Origin: Tranzscheliella williamsii
Lineage: Eukaryota > Basidiomycota > Ustilaginomycetes > Ustilaginales > Ustilaginaceae
NCBI GenBank assembly: GCA_023212725.1
Contig: JALBYF010000052.1
Span: forward strand, 1 to 64,000
Reading direction: 5' to 3'
DNA: 64,000 nt
In this document: one piece after another, positions 10,031 to 20,200 of the stretch
How positions within the stretch are numbered: position 1 is the first letter of the stretch
Layout of the letters: each line of letters opens with the position of its first letter
Notes under the pieces: generated by a model
What the model was told of the DNA's origin: nothing
What the model saw: the letters and a program-made list of their open reading frames with translations, nothing else
The model's database searches: none
Program-made: the position numbers and the translations under genes

Positions 10031-11301
10031 TCAGAACGGGGGCACATCGATGTGTGCGTCCCGATGCTGGCTTGCTGGCGAAGCGCGACGGCTGCGTTTT
10101 CTGCCCCTTTCCGCTTCGAAGGGCGCCTCGTTCCACGCATCCAGAACAAGGCTGTCAGAATCCTCGTCGCTCGCTAGATCTACATCGCACACATCGCAAC
10201 CTTGCGTGCCAGCATGGCTCCATCTTCGGGGGCTGGGACTTGGCGAATCCGCTCCACTGAATAGGCTCCGCAGTTGGGTTTCTGTTACACTTTCGACTTT
10301 CCAATCGACTCCGTTGTCCGGGTCGGCGTGGCAGCGAACGATTTTGCGCGAATGGCCCGCTAGCAAGAAGGGCTTGATCAAAAGCAACACCGTCCAGGCG
10401 AATCGTGCGAAAAGATATTCACGCTTGGTATGCGATAGATTAAGAAACGGCATGTTGTGCCAGCGTTGAGTGAATGACCCAGGCACTTTCCCAAACACGT
10501 GCAATACATACGCCCAATCTGTCGATGAAGGTGAGGCCTCTGGTACCATTGAGACAGACTCGGGCTTTGGGACCATGCAAAAGAGACGACTGTCGAAAGC
10601 ACGATGGATGTCTGCCCTTAGGCGGATGAGATTTGTAGCATCGTGGATGTCGAACGTACCCACACCATATCCCGTCATAGCATTGCGGCGGAACCACGGC
10701 TCTTCTTCTGCTGGAATAATGTGTGCGTTTACGACAGCGAGGGCCTCGTCCGTCAACGCGCAATTCGTAGGAAGGTGGTTTGAGACATCCGGTTCCGGTG
10801 AGCGCCAGGCATCGGGGATACTGTCGCGTGGGAAGCGCCAGTCCTGAAAGCTAGGGACCACGGGGTAGCGGCAGGTGGCTTTATTGGGGCGATATGTCAG
10901 CACTTGTGCTGTTCGAACATCAAAGAAGCGAGAGTAGACCAAAGGCAGGGAGCCGACTTACGATCAGAGTTGACCACGAAGAAGTAACTTCCCGGTAACA
11001 AGATGCCATGTACTGGAATGTGTTCTGTAACCGGCCGCGTAGCTTCACGGTCGAAGTAGAGTTCTCCCGAGTCGAATGCGTTGTTTGCAACGATCTGGCA
11101 GGCGGTCAAGGCGGTTTGATGATGCAGGCCCTTAGGTTGCGTGGGTGTCACTTCGCCTGCGTCTGCCGGATCAACGCATGGCAGCGTGAATAGTTGATCG
11201 CTCAAGGGGGGATAGGCCGGGTGAAGAAAGGTGATAATACCTTCGTTCCCGACGATTGGGGGAGTCGAGACACGGGTACGATGTAGCTGAATGGTTGTCA
11301 T
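10031..11301 (-). CDS. Fungal HNH-nuclease-domain protein
   Basis: Two exons: 11301-10962 and 10908-10031. The 53-nt intron has donor GTAAGT and acceptor GAACAG and is phase 1. The product is 405 residues. The second exon carries an HNH_2-type fold common in fungal orphan families: PVVPSFQDWRFPRDSIP before the domain, VVNAHIIPAEEEPWFRRN (first His), DATNLIRLRADIHRAFD (Asn and last His), then REYLFARFAWTV. Members are usually annotated only as HNH nuclease domain proteins and their substrate is not known. The N-terminal part (MTTIQLHRTRVSTPP) is a small beta-rich leader region seen in the same family. The start at 11301 is preferred over an in-frame ATG at 11379 because conservation seems to begin there, but this is a judgement. 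The acidic DLASDEDSDS and basic RGRKRSRR tail suggests nuclear localisation. Confidence 0.82.
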
Positions 11302-12280
11302 TATACGTGATGAGGCGATGTGAATTGTGATCCGTTGTGAGCGGGCGTGGGAAACGGAGACTGAGCTAAGTCTCTCCATCAGGTTTCCGGTATATACATA
11401 TATACATATTGTCCTCCATACATACTGTACGTACTGTACACTGGCGCATGCCTCAAAGCAAGCTCCTCATCACCTGCGGACTGTGCCGAAACAGAGCGCT
11501 GCTAAGGGCATTTGTCAGTAATTTGCAGGATGACGACACATGCTCTGTGCTCGTTTCACTAAGAGCGTGTGTATGCTGTTGAGAGGAACTTCTGATCGCT
11601 GTGTTGGTGGCTTTGGGCAATCGAGAGACGTCGTTGTTGTGTTGTGTTTCACAATCGTGATATCTTGAGAGGTATTTCGAGTAAGCGTATTTTTCTGCGC
11701 GAGTTGGCTTCGGCGGCACACCATCGATATCGGAGAGTGGCCGGTGCGTCCCTCCACCATCGCCATCACACCCTCTGCGCATCGACTTGACGCAGTTTCT
11801 GCCTAGCTTCGTCCGCTACAACCTACTCTCGTCGCTCGGGCAGTTCCGCATCGGGCGCTCCGCTCTTGACTCGCTCGCCGCACTATAGCTTTCGAATTTC
11901 TTGCCGCATAGTGGTTCTTGCGTCGAAACGCCATCTGTAGGCCTAGACCGCCGTTCCTCTTCGATTTCGCCCGACGGCAGAAGGCCCTTTCGCCAGTTTT
12001 AGAAGCAGGAGCGATCCGCACAGGAACACTGGTATTCTCCCGCGCGTGCAGGAAGGCGACGTACAGGTCTGGTGTGCGCTGCTTCCGTGCGCAGGCAACC
12101 GCAGCGCGGCCGCTTGGTAAGACTCGATCCGGCACGGGGGAGACGCCGCCGTCCGTAGCAGTAGGCTGGCATCATTGCGGCGCCAAGGGATGTCAGTGTA
12201 GGAGACGCGGCCTGTTACGAGCCGACGCAGTGTAGCGACCAGCAGGGATCCACTTGGCGCCAGCTGGGCCGCGCTCCGAG
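11302..12280. other. Intergenic between divergent HNH and carrier genes
   Basis: Nearly 1 kb shared by two divergently transcribed genes. It includes an AT-rich piece (about 11395-11440, tatacata-type repeats) near the HNH start. A short upstream exon of the carrier gene could be hidden in 11900-12240, because the carrier frame begins very close to its first membrane helix. Confidence 0.35.
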
Positions 12281-13339
12281 ATGCATTCCTCCGCGATCGC
12301 AGGCGCCTGCGCAGGACTCGTTTCCAGTGTACTCACCTGCCCGCTCGACGTGGTCAAGACAAGGCTGCAGGCGCAGGAGGGCAGCTCCCGCAGGCCATCG
12401 CCGCCGTCAGCAGCTTCACCGGGGACCGTTGGCCCCCACCTCAAGAGTTTGAGTCCCGCCGCGGCGGCTCTTCGGGGCGATATCGCCGCCGAGCAGAGCG
12501 CACGATACCTCGGCCTCGCTGCGACACTCAGAAAGATCTGGCAGGACGACGGTATACGCGGCTTCTACCGTGGGCTGGGACCGACAATCTTTGGATATCT
12601 GCCGACGTGGGCCATCTACTTTACCGTCTACGATTCGTGCAAGCAGATTTTGGCACGCGACCTGGGTCCGCCCGGCGAAGAGGACTTTCTGATCCACATA
12701 CTCAGTGCCATGACGGCGGGAGCTGCGAGCACGGTGTGCACCAGTCCACTGTGGGTGGTCAAGACGCGCTTCATGCTGCAGTCGATCAAGGACACGGCGG
12801 TGAAGCCGTACCGGCACACGGGCGATGCGTTTGTGCAGATCTACCGGACCGAGGGGCTGGGTGGGTTCTACAAGGGGCTGCTGCCGTCGCTGTTTGGCGT
12901 CAGCCACGTCGCGGTGCAGTTTCCGCTGTACGAGAGCTTCAAGGCGTGGGCGCGCACGCGGCTCGGCAGCGACGAGCTGGCGCCTTCGACCATCCTGCTG
13001 TGCAGTAGCTCGGCCAAGATGATCGCGTCGGTCACAACCTACCCGCACGAGGTGCTGCGGACGCGACTCCAAATGCATCCGCGCGTGCCCCACGCCTCAG
13101 CCTCCCCCCCGCCCACCCGCTACGCCGGCGTCCTCCAAGCCTCCCGCACCATCGCCCGCCAAGAGGGCTTCCGCGGCTTCTACAAGGGCATGGCCGTCAA
13201 CCTCGTCCGCACTGTCCCCAGCTCCGCCCTCACCATCCTCACCTACGAGGTCATTATGCAGCACCTCGCCCAGCGCGACCACGACCTCTCCCACCCCGCT
13301 CCCCGCCCCGACTCCAACTCCGACACTGCCTCCGACTAG
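12281..13339 (+). CDS. YIA6: Mitochondrial carrier, probable NAD+ transporter
   Basis: Encodes about 352 residues with the three tandem repeats of the SLC25 family. The signature motifs are PLDVVKTRLQ, PLWVVKTRFM and PHEVLRTRLQ. Segments GYLPTWAIYFTVYDSCK, WVVKTRFMLQS, GVSHVAVQFPLYE and KMIASVTTYPHEVLRTR resemble yeast Ndt1/Ndt2 (Yia6/Yea6), which import NAD+ across the inner mitochondrial membrane. The related pyrimidine-nucleotide and FAD carriers are the alternatives. The first ATG in frame is 12281, only a few residues before helix 1. The frame is open back to a stop at 12233, so an upstream coding exon cannot be excluded. A Ser/Pro-rich loop of about 45 residues is inserted after the first signature. 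Confidence 0.85.
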   Translation: MHSSAIAGACAGLVSSVLTCPLDVVKTRLQAQEGSSRRPSPPSAASPGTVGPHLKSLSPAAAALRGDIAAEQSARYLGLAATLRKIWQDDGIRGFYRGLGPTIFGYLPTWAIYFTVYDSCKQILARDLGPPGEEDFLIHILSAMTAGAASTVCTSPLWVVKTRFMLQSIKDTAVKPYRHTGDAFVQIYRTEGLGGFYKGLLPSLFGVSHVAVQFPLYESFKAWARTRLGSDELAPSTILLCSSSAKMIASVTTYPHEVLRTRLQMHPRVPHASASPPPTRYAGVLQASRTIARQEGFRGFYKGMAVNLVRTVPSSALTILTYEVIMQHLAQRDHDLSHPAPRPDSNSDTASD

Positions 13340-13521
13340 AAACGCTCCTCACTGCCCCACCACAGTCTCTCCCTGTACTCGTAGATTAGCCCCGCGCTCC
13401 CGAACCTACGCGCAGAGCCGCGCACCTGACATGACACGCACATCGCGGGCAGTACGAGCAGTAGGAGCAGTAGGAGCAGTAATGGCAGCAGCCGAGGTGT
13501 AAGTTTCGTAGCGGCGCTGGT

Positions 13522-15471
13522 CTATACAGTCTGTTTCCGGTCTTTGTGGATCGAAGCGGCGCTGGGGGTGCGGACCATGTCGGGGGGATCGTAGGGCGGG
13601 GGAGCGGGGGAGGTGTCGTTGGGGAGGCGAGGGGGGAAGTCGTCGTCGCGCGGGTCGTCCTGCGAGCCGAGCGACTCGAGGTCGACGTCCTGGGAGAGGC
13701 GCGAGCGGCGGGAGCCGTGGGAGGGGGCGGGGCTGGGGCCGCGCCAGTGCGCGGGGACCAGCGAGGAAGCCCACTGCGACAGACCGGCACCGGCCGCCGG
13801 CACGCCGCCCGCGGCCTGCGACGACGTCGAGCTGCTGGACAAACTCAGCTCCGAAGAGCCGCCCGCCTCGTCACTGCGCACAAAGTAGGCCGGCAGATAG
13901 AGAAAGGCCTTCTTCTTGCCCGCGCCGACACCCTCGCCCGACTCGCGCCGCCGCTCCACCTCGCTCACCGCATCCCCGCGCGACGACGGCCGTGAGAGCG
14001 TCTGCCCCACCCACGCCAACACCGATTGCGGCGCACTCCCCCTTCCCATCGGCTCCGGATCCTGCAGTTGGAAGAGCGGCAGACTGAGCCGTGTCGGCCG
14101 CGGCGCCGGCATCGAGAGCTTGCCCGTATGTGCTGCCGACGTGCTGCCCACGGGATCGTCGCGGCAAAACTCGTCCAGCGGCGTACTCTGCTCGTCGTCA
14201 GCGGTAGAGCGCCGTTTGGACCGCCGCTTGGAGAGCGACCGCGCTGAAGACGCTGGCCCGATCGGCAGGCTAATCCACCGCCCCTGCTCGAATCGCTGGT
14301 GGCGGCCACTCGAGCCGAAGCTTCCCCTGCCGCCGAACCGCCATAAAAGCTTGGGCAGCAGCATGCGGAAAAAGCCATAAGCAAATATACAGAGGCCAAC
14401 AAAGATCAGGAAGCGGCCGCGTTTGCGCAGGAAAATCAAGAATCCAGCATCGTTGGCGTGCCAGCTAGAGCCGTAGTAGTGGGAGAAGAAGGCATCAGGC
14501 GCCTCGCCCGGCTTGGCGTTCTTACCATAGAGACTCTTTGGTAGGACCCTGACGCCTTTGAAGCCAGCGTCTGGCGCCTTGCGAGTGCCCGGATGGGCAG
14601 GCCCATGGGCATCGACATAGAGTCCGTACGAGGCCGAAATGAACATAGGCCCGGTGGAGAACATCACGGTGGGGTAGTGGGAGAGGTAGTGGTGGTTAAA
14701 AGTGACGAGATTGTGGATGGCCTGATCCATGAAGGCGTGTCCCTTGGCGGCAAACATGACATCGTTGGAGACGCCGACGGGGATGGTCTTGGGAAGAATG
14801 ACCTCGAAGCGGAGGAGCGGATCCAAGCGGCGCTCACAGCCAATGTCGAGATCCATATAGACGCCTCCGTAGTAGTGGAGCACAAAGTAGCGGATAACGT
14901 CGGCTCGCTGGATCGGGTAAGGATAGGCGTCGAAGACGGGTAGGAACCAACTGTAGTGATCCTCAATAAATTGGCGGGAGGAGGCGTCGGTCCAGAGCAT
15001 GTACTCGTAATCGGGATGCATTTTTGCGCACCCGTCTCGGACCTCCTGCCATCGAGGCGGGAGCTGATCGTCCTTCCAGGTCTGGTGGATAATACGAGGG
15101 ATCTGCTCTCGGGGACTCGAGGGGTCCCAGGGCTTGACCGAGTTGTCTGGCCATGGCTGTGGTTTGGCATCGACAGTGACGCTGTCCGAGGTGGTGGAGT
15201 CTTCGGCGACGTTGTCCGGACTGACCTTGGTATTGATGCGATGGGCCATTTTGGCGAGCCAGGGGATATTGGCCGCCGCCCAGGAATTGGGGCTTTCAAA
15301 GCCGAGCTGGATCTCGTCCCATGTCCCGAGCTCTACAGGCCTGATGTAGGCGGACGAGTCGATGGAGAAGTAGGCGTTGGCAGTGGCGAGCACGATGATG
15401 GTGCCGGCCAAAAAGAGACCTAGCAAGGTGAGCAAGATATGGGAGGCGCGCCTCGAGAGAAACGACGCCAT
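13522..15471 (-). CDS. SUR1: MIPC synthase catalytic subunit-like mannosyltransferase (GT32)
   Basis: Encodes 649 residues from ATG 15471; the frame upstream of this ATG is not conserved-looking. Yeast Sur1/Csh1 transfer mannose from GDP-mannose to inositol phosphorylceramide in the Golgi. Visible features: an N-terminal signal-anchor helix (ILLTLLGLFLAGTIIVLATA, residues about 12-31), a GT32 domain starting near residue 124 (IPRIIHQTWKDDQLPPRW), RADVIRYFVLHYYGG, the DXD metal/sugar site in GGVYMDLDIGCER near residue 206, and a second helix (FLIFVGLCIFAYGFF) near residue 354. The tail of about 280 residues is Ser/Arg-rich and disordered and is much longer than in yeast (whole yeast protein about 380 residues). 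It converges with the carrier gene, 182 bp apart. Confidence 0.9.
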   Translation of the reverse strand: MASFLSRRASHILLTLLGLFLAGTIIVLATANAYFSIDSSAYIRPVELGTWDEIQLGFESPNSWAAANIPWLAKMAHRINTKVSPDNVAEDSTTSDSVTVDAKPQPWPDNSVKPWDPSSPREQIPRIIHQTWKDDQLPPRWQEVRDGCAKMHPDYEYMLWTDASSRQFIEDHYSWFLPVFDAYPYPIQRADVIRYFVLHYYGGVYMDLDIGCERRLDPLLRFEVILPKTIPVGVSNDVMFAAKGHAFMDQAIHNLVTFNHHYLSHYPTVMFSTGPMFISASYGLYVDAHGPAHPGTRKAPDAGFKGVRVLPKSLYGKNAKPGEAPDAFFSHYYGSSWHANDAGFLIFLRKRGRFLIFVGLCIFAYGFFRMLLPKLLWRFGGRGSFGSSGRHQRFEQGRWISLPIGPASSARSLSKRRSKRRSTADDEQSTPLDEFCRDDPVGSTSAAHTGKLSMPAPRPTRLSLPLFQLQDPEPMGRGSAPQSVLAWVGQTLSRPSSRGDAVSEVERRRESGEGVGAGKKKAFLYLPAYFVRSDEAGGSSELSLSSSSTSSQAAGGVPAAGAGLSQWASSLVPAHWRGPSPAPSHGSRRSRLSQDVDLESLGSQDDPRDDDFPPRLPNDTSPAPPPYDPPDMVRTPSAASIHKDRKQTV

Positions 15472-17247
15472 GGTGGCTGACCAGAAGCGACCTAACTCGA
15501 CGCGAGACTGAGCCGTAGCGCGGCACCTAGCAGCCTGTCGAGGTATGCAAAGAGGGAAGAGGCCGTGGGATGGGTCACTGCTACCGTGATGATAGGCGGA
15601 GGAGGAGGGTGGCAAAGCGCCCGGGCTTCGACAAAACTCGAGAAAGCAATCTGTTCTTACTCGCACGCCGCCATGGGGACTGTGCTATTGAAGCAAAAGA
15701 CAAGTGAGCCCGTTGGTCAAGCTGATGCACTGCTGTGTAGATGCGCTGACCTCAAGCCAACAATGCTGGAGCCTAGCGACACTGGATCGTCACGACGCTA
15801 AAACGACCACTTGAAGACAACGGGACGGCTGAGGGTGCCGTGGTCGACGTAGCGTGGGCTTGAACACACGACAAGCCGGTAGAAAAGCGACGAGAAGGGA
15901 CGACGATGAAGCGCGTGCGAGCGGAGACCAAGCAGAAGGAGACGGAGGAAGGGTCGATGGAGGCCAGTGGCAGGAATCGCAGGTGAGGGCGAGCGCGCTG
16001 CGAAGCGGAAGCGGAAGCGGAAGTAGAAGTGGAAGCGGAAGTTAAGTGGAAGCTCAGAGTGAGAACAAGCGTGTGTGTGTAATTATGGATGCAAGTGTCG
16101 GATGTTGGTGCTCGGCCAGCAGCCAAGCGCCAAGAGCGAAAAGCGCCGAGTGCAGAGAGCAACAGACCATGCGCCGGGCAGCGTGCTTTTCGCAGCCGGC
16201 TTGAGTGAATTGGAAATCTTTACACCGCCTTGAGAAAAGTTCCAAAGTTGGCATGCAAGTCATAGTGTCAAGCGTGTTGACGGTCGGCAAAGGCGCAAGA
16301 GGAGAGCAAAGAAAGTGTAATGCCAGCCGGTTCTTTTCCGATTGACGGTTCCTAACTCACAATAGCTAGTCTGCGAGTAGTAATGGGCATGTGCTATGCC
16401 AATAGAACTGCCTACGCGTTCGAAGTGAGAGCATCAAATACTGCTGCATATTAACTGTGATGGAGCTTGGGGCGTGCAGTTGTGCAGAAGTGCGGCGCGG
16501 ACCGACGAGAGAGTGTGAGTTTAACGGCTGCCGTCCCAAAACACCAAGAGTACAAGTCTGTACTGGGCTAATTCATGCTTGTGCCGCCTCTTTTGGCTGA
16601 GCGCGACGATAAGCGAGCTGGGCTTGCGTAGGGCACCATACCGGCCTACGCTGCCCAACAAAAGTGCCATGGCCAAAGGCGCTCTGCCGTTGCGAAGCAC
16701 CAAGGCACCAACCCACCACAGACGCTGCCCGGTGGCGCCGCCCCCAAAGGCTCAGACTCAGGCCCAGACGGGTCAAGATGCACCTTCCGCCCAAGCGCCG
16801 TTCACGCTGCCACCTCTGCCCCGACGTCATCCCCCACCTTGCCCATCCTCACGAAACTCCGCCCCTGCTACAGTACAACTCCGCCAATCGCATCGGCAAC
16901 GCAGCCCACGTCACAAGATCCACACGGCCAGCACCGCCGACTCACACGTTCCTGAGCTTCCAGCAGAGAAAACATGGTCACGTGACCAGATGAGATTGCC
17001 GAAAGATTTAACAGCCCATCCCCCGCTGGCCTTTGCTTGTCCGCCGTTCCTCTTGGCATCGCCGCGTCGCTGCATTGTCATGGTTGACATGCGCAGGAAC
17101 CGTAGCTGCGATTGAGAATTACAACGCTATGCCGCTAGGAAAACAGTACAATGGGCAAAAGTATGCATGCAAAAAACGAGAAAGAGGAAACGATAGGGAG
17201 ATTGTGGCACGGGGGGGGAAGCTCAGGCCATGCCGCAAGGGGCCATC
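15472..17247. other. Intergenic, 1.8 kb without a supported gene
   Basis: Contains the promoter of the mannosyltransferase and the 3' flank of the Rim15-like gene. Open frames at 15773-16162 (minus) and 16579-17115 (plus) are low complexity and Pro/Thr/Arg-rich, without domain signal. A GGAAGY microsatellite lies at 16009-16043. Confidence 0.4.
16009..16043. repeat. GGAAGC/GGAAGT hexanucleotide microsatellite
   Basis: About six consecutive imperfect copies of GGAAGC, with variants containing AAGTAGAAGTGG, in non-coding DNA upstream of the mannosyltransferase gene. Confidence 0.7.
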
Positions 17248-20200
17248 TTAGGAGAGCGACAGTTTTTCGGCTGCCTTGATCAGCGTATCGGTCGTGTGCC
17301 GGTCCTGCCGTTCTCTCTCATCGTCCTGTTCGGACTGTGCCAACGGCCGCGGTGAGGACGTGGCCTTCGATCCCGATTCCAGGAATCGCGAGGTGAGCGT
17401 TGACGACCCGAGCGGCGACGACGAATACGGCGTGTGGTGCGGAGAGCCACTGGCAAGCGCTTGGATTGCTACACTGCCCGATGGAGGCGTCCGCAGTGCA
17501 TCTCCGATGTTGCTGGCCTGCGCAGCCGCGCGTCTCGCCAACGTCGATTTTCGTGACAATGGCCGTGAGCCAGAAATGCTAGAAGGCGGTGCCAGCCAGG
17601 AAGACGCGCTCTGCTCTACTGGAGTCGCCTGCGCCACTTGCATCGATGTGAAGCCCAACTTTGAAAGCGTTGCACAGACGTCCATCTTCTCCAGAGGTTT
17701 CGCTAGGACTGCATCGAACAGCGACCCGGATGCATCGATCGGATCGCCCCGATCAAACGAGGCCAATGCGACAATCGGGGTCGCCGAGTTGACATTGCGT
17801 GTCGACTTGACCATTCGCGCTACGTCTTGGCCACCGACGATAGGCAAGCTCATGTCGATGAAAAGCACCGCGTACTTCTCATCGCCCATGGCCAGTCGCA
17901 CCGCTTCCGCCCCGTTTCGCACCGCTGTACAGTGGCATCCGAGTTTCTTCAGGATCATCTCGAGCATGCGAAGAGCGATCGGGTTGTCTTCAGCGACCAA
18001 GCAATGGATCTCATCCGCTCCAGAGCCGAATGGAAACGTTGCTTGCGTAGCTCCACGTTCAACGCCTGTGCCATGCGTAGCCGTAGATGAGATGCAAGCG
18101 GCAGGAGAGGCTGCCTCAGCTCCCATCACCCCAGCCCCTTTCTTCCCGGATCCTTGCTGCCACTGGGCTGGTAGCGCTGGGCGATCCGCGAAACCTGCCG
18201 ATTTGGTGCGCAAGCGTGATGGCATCGAGTTGCGACGATCGACGCCCACCGCCGGTCCCATCAGTTGGTGCCGTTTTCGGTTTGCGATGCCAATCGGCGC
18301 TGCTGGTGCATTGCCGCCGGTGATGCTGCCACTTCCACTTCCACCACCACCATTACTTGCTGCGCCGCTGCCGCTGCCGCTCCCACTTCCACTGCCGCTG
18401 CTAGCGTGCTGCGAAACGGACATCAGCATGGGTGAAGGCGCGAGCTCGGAAATGCGTCGCCGATGAGCCGAGCTGATGAGCCGGCCTGACGGCGATGCTG
18501 GTGCTGTTGCCCGAGATGGTGTGGACCCCTGTGACGAGACGCTCTGAGCCGGGGAAGGAGGGCCTGCAAGGGTCTGTGAGTTGACACGTTGGACCGGTCT
18601 ACCCTTGGATGAGGAGCTTCGATGACGGGCCTGTATTGTCGACTGTTCCAGAGCTTTCGTAAGGGCCGGCAACTGTTCCTCCCTCATCTTGCGAATCACT
18701 TCGTCATTGGCTTGCTTTAGGACCGGCAAGTTCTTGTAACTGAAGTTGCCAAAGTCTGCGTTTTGGTCAGATGATGGCTGCTGCTGCAGAGCTTTATCCA
18801 GCCGCGAACGCAATCTAGAAGGCGGTCGTCCGGTATGGATGATCTTGTTGCCTTCGAGAGCACGTGCGAAATCGCGCGTATCATGGGCTGTATCGTCGTC
18901 AAAGTCCTGATGACTTGCGCCTCGTAGATCAAAGTAGTCGGTCGACTCCGGGTCTGTCACCTCAGGCACGAAGGGGCCGGGCTCAGCGGTGACATTTTCC
19001 CAGTCAATCCCCGCAAAGAAGGGATGACTTTTAATCTCTTCCAGCCCACGCGACCCAAGGCGACGTTTTGGGTCGGTGCACATCAACGACTCCATCAGAT
19101 CTCGTGCCTCGGGTGACACCTCGACCGAGTCTTCTTCCCAATCTATTCGACGCGACAGGATGTTGTCAAAGACCTTCTCGGGTGACTCGGCGTGGAAAGG
19201 TGGCACGCCGTACAAGAACTCGTACAGGATGACACCGAGCGCCCACCAATCAACCGCGAAGTCGTCCATGCCAATACCGAGGATACTCTCGGGAGCGAGA
19301 TAGTCGGGTGTGCCCACGAGCGGTCTTGGTAAGGCTGGATCCGAGCCTGTGTGACCGACATTCTCAGTGACAAGCGCGTGCATGCCGAAGATGTTTCCGG
19401 GGCTCTCGATCCTGGCAGAGGGCAAAGGCTTCGGAATGACCTTATTGGAGTCGGAGTCCCCAGAATCGCTTGCGTCTGTAGACGAGCTGACCATTCTGCC
19501 TCGTTGCGGTGCAGCGAAGAAAGGCTGATTGCGCATCATGCCCGCCAGGCCAGGCGTGATCGGGGATAACGACGCTGTCGTGTCACCAGCCATCGTGCCC
19601 GTGGGAGTCGACACCGAGTTTCGTTGAGGCTGTGATCCGAACGATGTCGCTGAGCTTGGTAAGGAGCCGTTGACGGAATCGGAGCGCGTCTCGCCTCCGC
19701 GGCCACTGGCGCCAACAAGCCGAGAGACTTGGCTTCCACCAGCCGCTAGCGAGGACGCGGTTTGCCGAGTTTGACGGCCGAGCAAGCCGATCTTGGACAG
19801 ACCAAAGTCAGTCAGCTTGAGATGTCCTTTTTGGTCGATTAGCAGATTGTCCGGCTTCAGATCACGGTGTACGACACCTTTTGAATGTAAGTGCTCTAGC
19901 CCGACGACTACTTCGGCGACGTACTGCCTTGCCCACTCCTCCGGTAGACCTCCGAGAACTTTGCAAAGGCAGGCACAGTCTCCTCCTGGAAGATACTCCA
20001 TAACCAGGTAGAGGTATTCGGAGCTTTGGAACGTGAAGAAAAGCTTGACGACGAAGGGAGACTGATTCTGTGTCATGAGAATCATGCGCTCAGCCTTGAC
20101 ATTGGTGATCTGGTTTTTAGCGATCATATCTGACTTCTTCAGCACCTTGATGGCATAGTAGTCGCCTGTCGTCCGCTTCTTGGCCAGAAACACGCTACCG

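Noticed and set aside
11918..12235. Plus-strand frame just upstream of the mitochondrial carrier as its first exon
   Set aside because: Arg/Ala-rich with no carrier-like features, and a stop at 12233 separates frames; no good donor was found.
16579..17115. Plus-strand frame of 178 codons
   Set aside because: Pro/Arg/Thr-rich low complexity, mutually overlapped by other frames; no domain or good splice sites.
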